Below, piece by piece: positions 57,001 to 61,659 of a DNA stretch of 64,000 nt. This DNA is from Paracentrotus lividus. Lineage: Eukaryota > Echinodermata > Echinoidea > Camarodonta > Echinidae. Position numbers and translations under genes: made by a program. Under the pieces are notes generated by a model. The model did no database searches and was not told the DNA's origin. It saw only the letters and a program-made list of their open reading frames with translations. Each line of letters opens with the position of its first letter. Within the stretch, counting starts at the first letter, position 1. Location of the stretch: contig CALNVZ010003433.1 of the NCBI GenBank assembly GCA_940671915.1, positions 31,495,441 to 31,559,440 of the forward strand. Direction: 5' to 3'.

Positions 57001-60000
57001 GTTCCCACTGAGGATGTTTTGAAGGCAGCGTACTGACGCTCTAGTAATTCCTTCATTCATTTTACCTACGTGACGTTTGCATTGGCGAGGAGCGCTTCGG
57101 TGTCTCGGCGTTGTCGGCGGCCACCGCGAGACTATCGAAGTCCTCTTAGCCCTCCCCTGCCTCTCTTTTGTCCACCCTAGGGTGTCGGTGCTGGTCTGTT
57201 TGGACTAAGCAAGGTAAGAGAGGGTCATGTGATTATTGAAGTAAATTAGTAAAATTAGCACTAATTTTATATTTACGAGATAATCACATGACCCTCTCTT
57301 ACGCCCCTCCCTCCGGCCCCAACCTTGTCTCTATGACGAGTGTCGATTAGGTTGGTTCAGAATGAAGATATATGCCTTAGTGGTCTAGCGCCACCTTGTG
57401 TCAGGCAGGCGTGAGCAGGTTATTGGGAGGGGCAGGGAAGTAGGGAAAAATGTTTGATAAGTCTATTATGGTTCGGTCTATGCATTGTTCTCGGGAACAA
57501 AAGCAAGGTAAGAGAGGGTCATGTGATTATCTCGTAAATAATAAAATTAGTGCTAATTTTACTAATTGTCCACTAAAGATAGGTAACCTTTTTTATGGGA
57601 GGTGAAGAAGACCATCTAAATGAAACAGGTTTAAAGGTGACCACTGTAGACAGGTACCTTATAGTAATAAAAAGACCAATTATCCTTTTTTTTTCTATTG
57701 CTGAGGTTAAAAATCATTGTAAGTGGTTTGAAACGCCTACAACAGGAAAATATTGGGGCTCTGTATATGATGCAACCCATTATCATTATAAACCCCTCAC
57801 ACAAAGTTTCGCAAATCGACTTTGGGCCATGATAACTTTCCAAGTACTCTTTAGTTATTCCTGATATTCATACCATTGGAAAGATAATTTATCCCCCTTT
57901 TTATTGATATCCTATTTGTAATGATTGTGTCATGCTTCAATGCACAGAATATCAGAATATGGAGAAAAGTAAAAAGTCAAATGTTGTAAAATGCACTTTT
58001 ATTGATCACATTGAAGTTCTGCAACTCAAATTTAGACCCTGATAACTTTTGAGGTATTTTGTAATTTTTGTATAATTTTATACCATTGTCGACTTCATTT
58101 ATGCCTCTTTTTATTGATACCTAATTTGTCATGGTGATGCCATGCCTGGGTCCACAGAACCCCTGAATACCACCTGAATTCAAGGCAAAGCGAAAGATAA
58201 TGTTCAGTTTAAATGTTATGTAACACAACTTTGAACCTTGACACATTTTAATGTGGGTTTTAATCACGATCAATATTTATAAAGCATTGAAAAATTCATT
58301 TATTCTTCTTTTTATTGATACCCTATTTGTAATGGTAACTTCATTTTTGAATGCACATTATCAATGAATATATTGCAAAGTAAAAAGTGAAAAGTTTCGA
58401 AATGTATTGTTATTACTCAATAATAGTCACAATAGGCATTCAATTTGCAACATTTGACTCCTGAGTTATCCTAACATTCAGGTGTTCTGTGCTTGCAAGA
58501 ATAACATCATTGTTACAATTAGGGTATCATTGAAAAGAGGAATAAATGAACTTGACAACGGTATAAAATTCAATAAAAATTAGAAAATACCCCAAAAGAT
58601 ATTAGGGCCTAAAGTAGAGTTGCGGAACTTCAGTTTGATTAATAAATTTTGCAACATTTGACTTTTTACTTTTCTCCATATTTTGATATCCTGTGCATTG
58701 AAGCATGACACAATCATTACAAATAGGATATGGTCATGTGTCACAAGTTGGGGTATAGTAAAAGGGTGGAGGCGTTACATTTTGGAGGGAAAATTATCAC
58801 ATTTTTTCACATAGCATGAAAATGATGTACAGTCATAAGCTGTTCAATAATTCGTATTGTAAATAATTTATCAGGCTACATGTCTGTGAAGTTTCAGCTT
58901 TGTTATGCTCATAGTTTTAATACAAAGATACTTTTAGTGGAGTAGGGTAAGGGGTGGAGGATCCTACGGTGGAGGATCCTACGGTGGAGGCACGTGTTAA
59001 AGTATAGGGAATTCCCATTTTTGTTACTTTCTTATTGTTTGCTGCGTTATATCTTTGCAGCCAATTGGTCTTATGGGTTGAGTGATATATCATTCTCTTG
59101 GGAATATATGTGGTTCTAGATAAATGTAAAGAAGAGTTTTCAAAAGTCATTTAATCAATTAATTAATCAATTAAAACATACTTAATGCACACATCCTCAT
59201 AGACAATGCATTGCAGGCATCAAAAATTGTCACATGCATTTTTATAACAAAAATTGTTATTTTTTCTCCATTTTCTTTGCATGCATGTAAATACACAATT
59301 AATAGGAAACATATTACTTGCAATAAACTTTGTTTGAGCTGTAATCCAAGTGTAAAAGACAGGATTTCTGCCCTTTTTGCACTATTTTTTCTTCTTTTTT
59401 TACTATTTTTTCTTCTTTTTTTGACACCCTGTATAGCGTGGTTAGAGAAAATAATTTTGTACTACAAGTTTATATTTTTTAGAAGCATAGCGTCTTATTA
59501 ACACAATCCATGATGATTCATTTCATTTGGTGAAAAGATTAAGAAATTATTCGCCGGTAAAATTGTGAAGTTTTTCAAACCATTTTTTCCTGTAACACTC
59601 TGTATAGCCTTTATGACACACCTTATACAGGCACAAAAATGTGTTAATCATCTTCCTTTCAATCTCTGCTTTCAATATATATATACTTTTATGCATGTCT
59701 GACTTACTACTAAGAAACTAGAGATGTTTGATTGTGGCAATGTACATTTCTAAATTTTTTTGGACATGTAACGCATTTTCCACCCAACTCATGACATGTG
59801 GCCATATCAATAACAAGGGGAATAAATTATCTTTCCAATGGTATGAATGAAAGGAATAACTAAAGCCTACCTGAAAAGTTATCATGGCCTAAAGTCGATT
59901 TGCGAAACTTTTTATGAGGGGTTTATATCAGTATGTTGACAATCAGCAGTCTAGTTGGATTAAATATTGCCACCTGAGCTGGTAATCCTCTCTATGCAAT

Positions 60001-61608
60001 TATGTCTGATTGACAAAAAATTCTTTGTTTGTCTTTATCGCTGTGTAGCTCATGACCATTGTGAATGGCACTTTGGTCGAGCCACATTATCAGCCTCCCA
60101 TCCTTATGAGGTCATCATTGAGGGCGTTCTAGGTTCTAATCCAGTTGGTGACATAGCCATTGATGATGTAAAGATATCCATTGGATCATGCCCAAGAGCA
60201 GGTAAGTATATGTCTTTAACTAATGTTTTAACAGCACAAAATGGAAATTTTAAACAAAGATATTCATTCATTCGATAATACTTCCTTCTAAATTTAAAGA
60301 AGCAAAATTTTAGCACCTAAATATCTAATAAAATAGTTCAACTCGTGGCCTAGATGTATTATTCTACTTTCATCCTTTCTCAAACTTTAAATTGTTAACA
60401 ATAACACCATATAATAATAATAATAATACTAATAATATAGTTTTATTTACCCAGGGTAGCCACTTTAGTTCTGACAACTGTTCTCCCAGCGGGCCCTGCA
60501 TGATGATATTATTACCCCTAAGGTCCTTGTTAAAAGGCAACTTTAGGTACCATTTTTGTAAGTCTTTGGTATGACTCGGCCGGGTTTCGAACTCACGACC
60601 TCCCGTTCATGAAAGCAAGAAAGGCTACCTTTTTACGGGCGCTCTAACCGATTGCGCTATCATGTCCGGTCATATCACCATATCACCATCATATCACCAT
60701 GGAGCCATAGCACAAAGCCAACAAGCCTCCTGAGAAAACTTGTTACTTGTCTCTAATGATTTCATTGATTTGCAAACATAAATATAGCGATAAAAATGTA
60801 CCTAGTGTGTTTCAATTTTGTTGTAATTATTTTTAAGTGAGCAATTGATGTTAATGTTTATGTAACATGATATATACAATGTAACAGTACAAAGTAAAAC
60901 CAAACAAACATGTACATGTAATTCTTCTCTTTTTTTGTCTTAAATATGGTAGGTTTCTGTGATTTTGAGACAGACACATGTTCTTGGTATAACGAACCTA
61001 GTCTTGACAATAGAGACTGGCTCAGGAACAATGGAGGAACACCCTCTGATTTTACCGGACCAAGTATTGACCACACATATGGAACAGCTTTCGGTAAGTT
61101 TGTCCATACCGTCTTACAATTACATAGATAAATATTTGTGAACTAGAGTTGGAAAAACAATATGTTGATATGTGTATTTTTTTTAATTGAGTAAACCCTG
61201 TCATGAAAACGCATTATAGACCCTATTATAAATGTGTGTATTTACATTATTTGTTAGACTATGATTTCATTTTACAAAGAATTAAACCAGGCAATATACA
61301 ATTGGCAATTTTTAAAATTTGGATGAGTTTATCAAGGTGTAGCTTTATGAACAAATTGAAACAATATCAAGCATGGGTAACTTATCAAAAATTAATGTCC
61401 GCAGACCTCTGGGTGCCAACTGCACGTGGGGTTATATACCGGAAGACAAAATAGGGGATGGTTTATCAGTCATAATTAAATCCTGCTGTGTGGATGGCTT
61501 GCTGCAGACCTTGGATAAACCTTTATAGTAAATAGTGGTCGTATTTTAAGAGTTGTGATTGGTTGAAATGATGTCACGTGTCATTCACGTTTTTGTTATA
61601 TTGAAGTT

Positions 61609-61659
<51 letters not shown>

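Larger units (their letters stand above)
52345..57566 (+). mobile_element. Fossil DIRS retrotransposon, copy 2, ~5.2 kb
   Basis: Same family and parts as copy 1: left ITR, leader, gag-like region (about 53.3-55.0 kb) with fewer tandem units, reverse transcriptase remnant ([18 protein letters not shown]), RNase H (about 55.4-56.0 kb; [15 protein letters not shown]), tyrosine-recombinase region (about 56.5-57.1 kb; [15 protein letters not shown]), ICR and right ITR. It is broken, with fewer breaks than copy 1 (several). It is GC-rich against the AT-rich intron, in the same orientation as the host gene. Age is inferred as moderate or young from ITR similarity to copy 1. Confidence 0.86.

Noticed and set aside
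52374-60048. A hidden MAM exon within the 7.8 kb intron
   Set aside because: MAM 17 is complete in phase from 52202 to 60049, and nothing between matches MAM motifs.
60580-60672. A functional tRNA gene on the minus strand
   Set aside because: A and B boxes are present, but the sequence continues as a SINE body with an ATT tail and the tRNA fold is incomplete.
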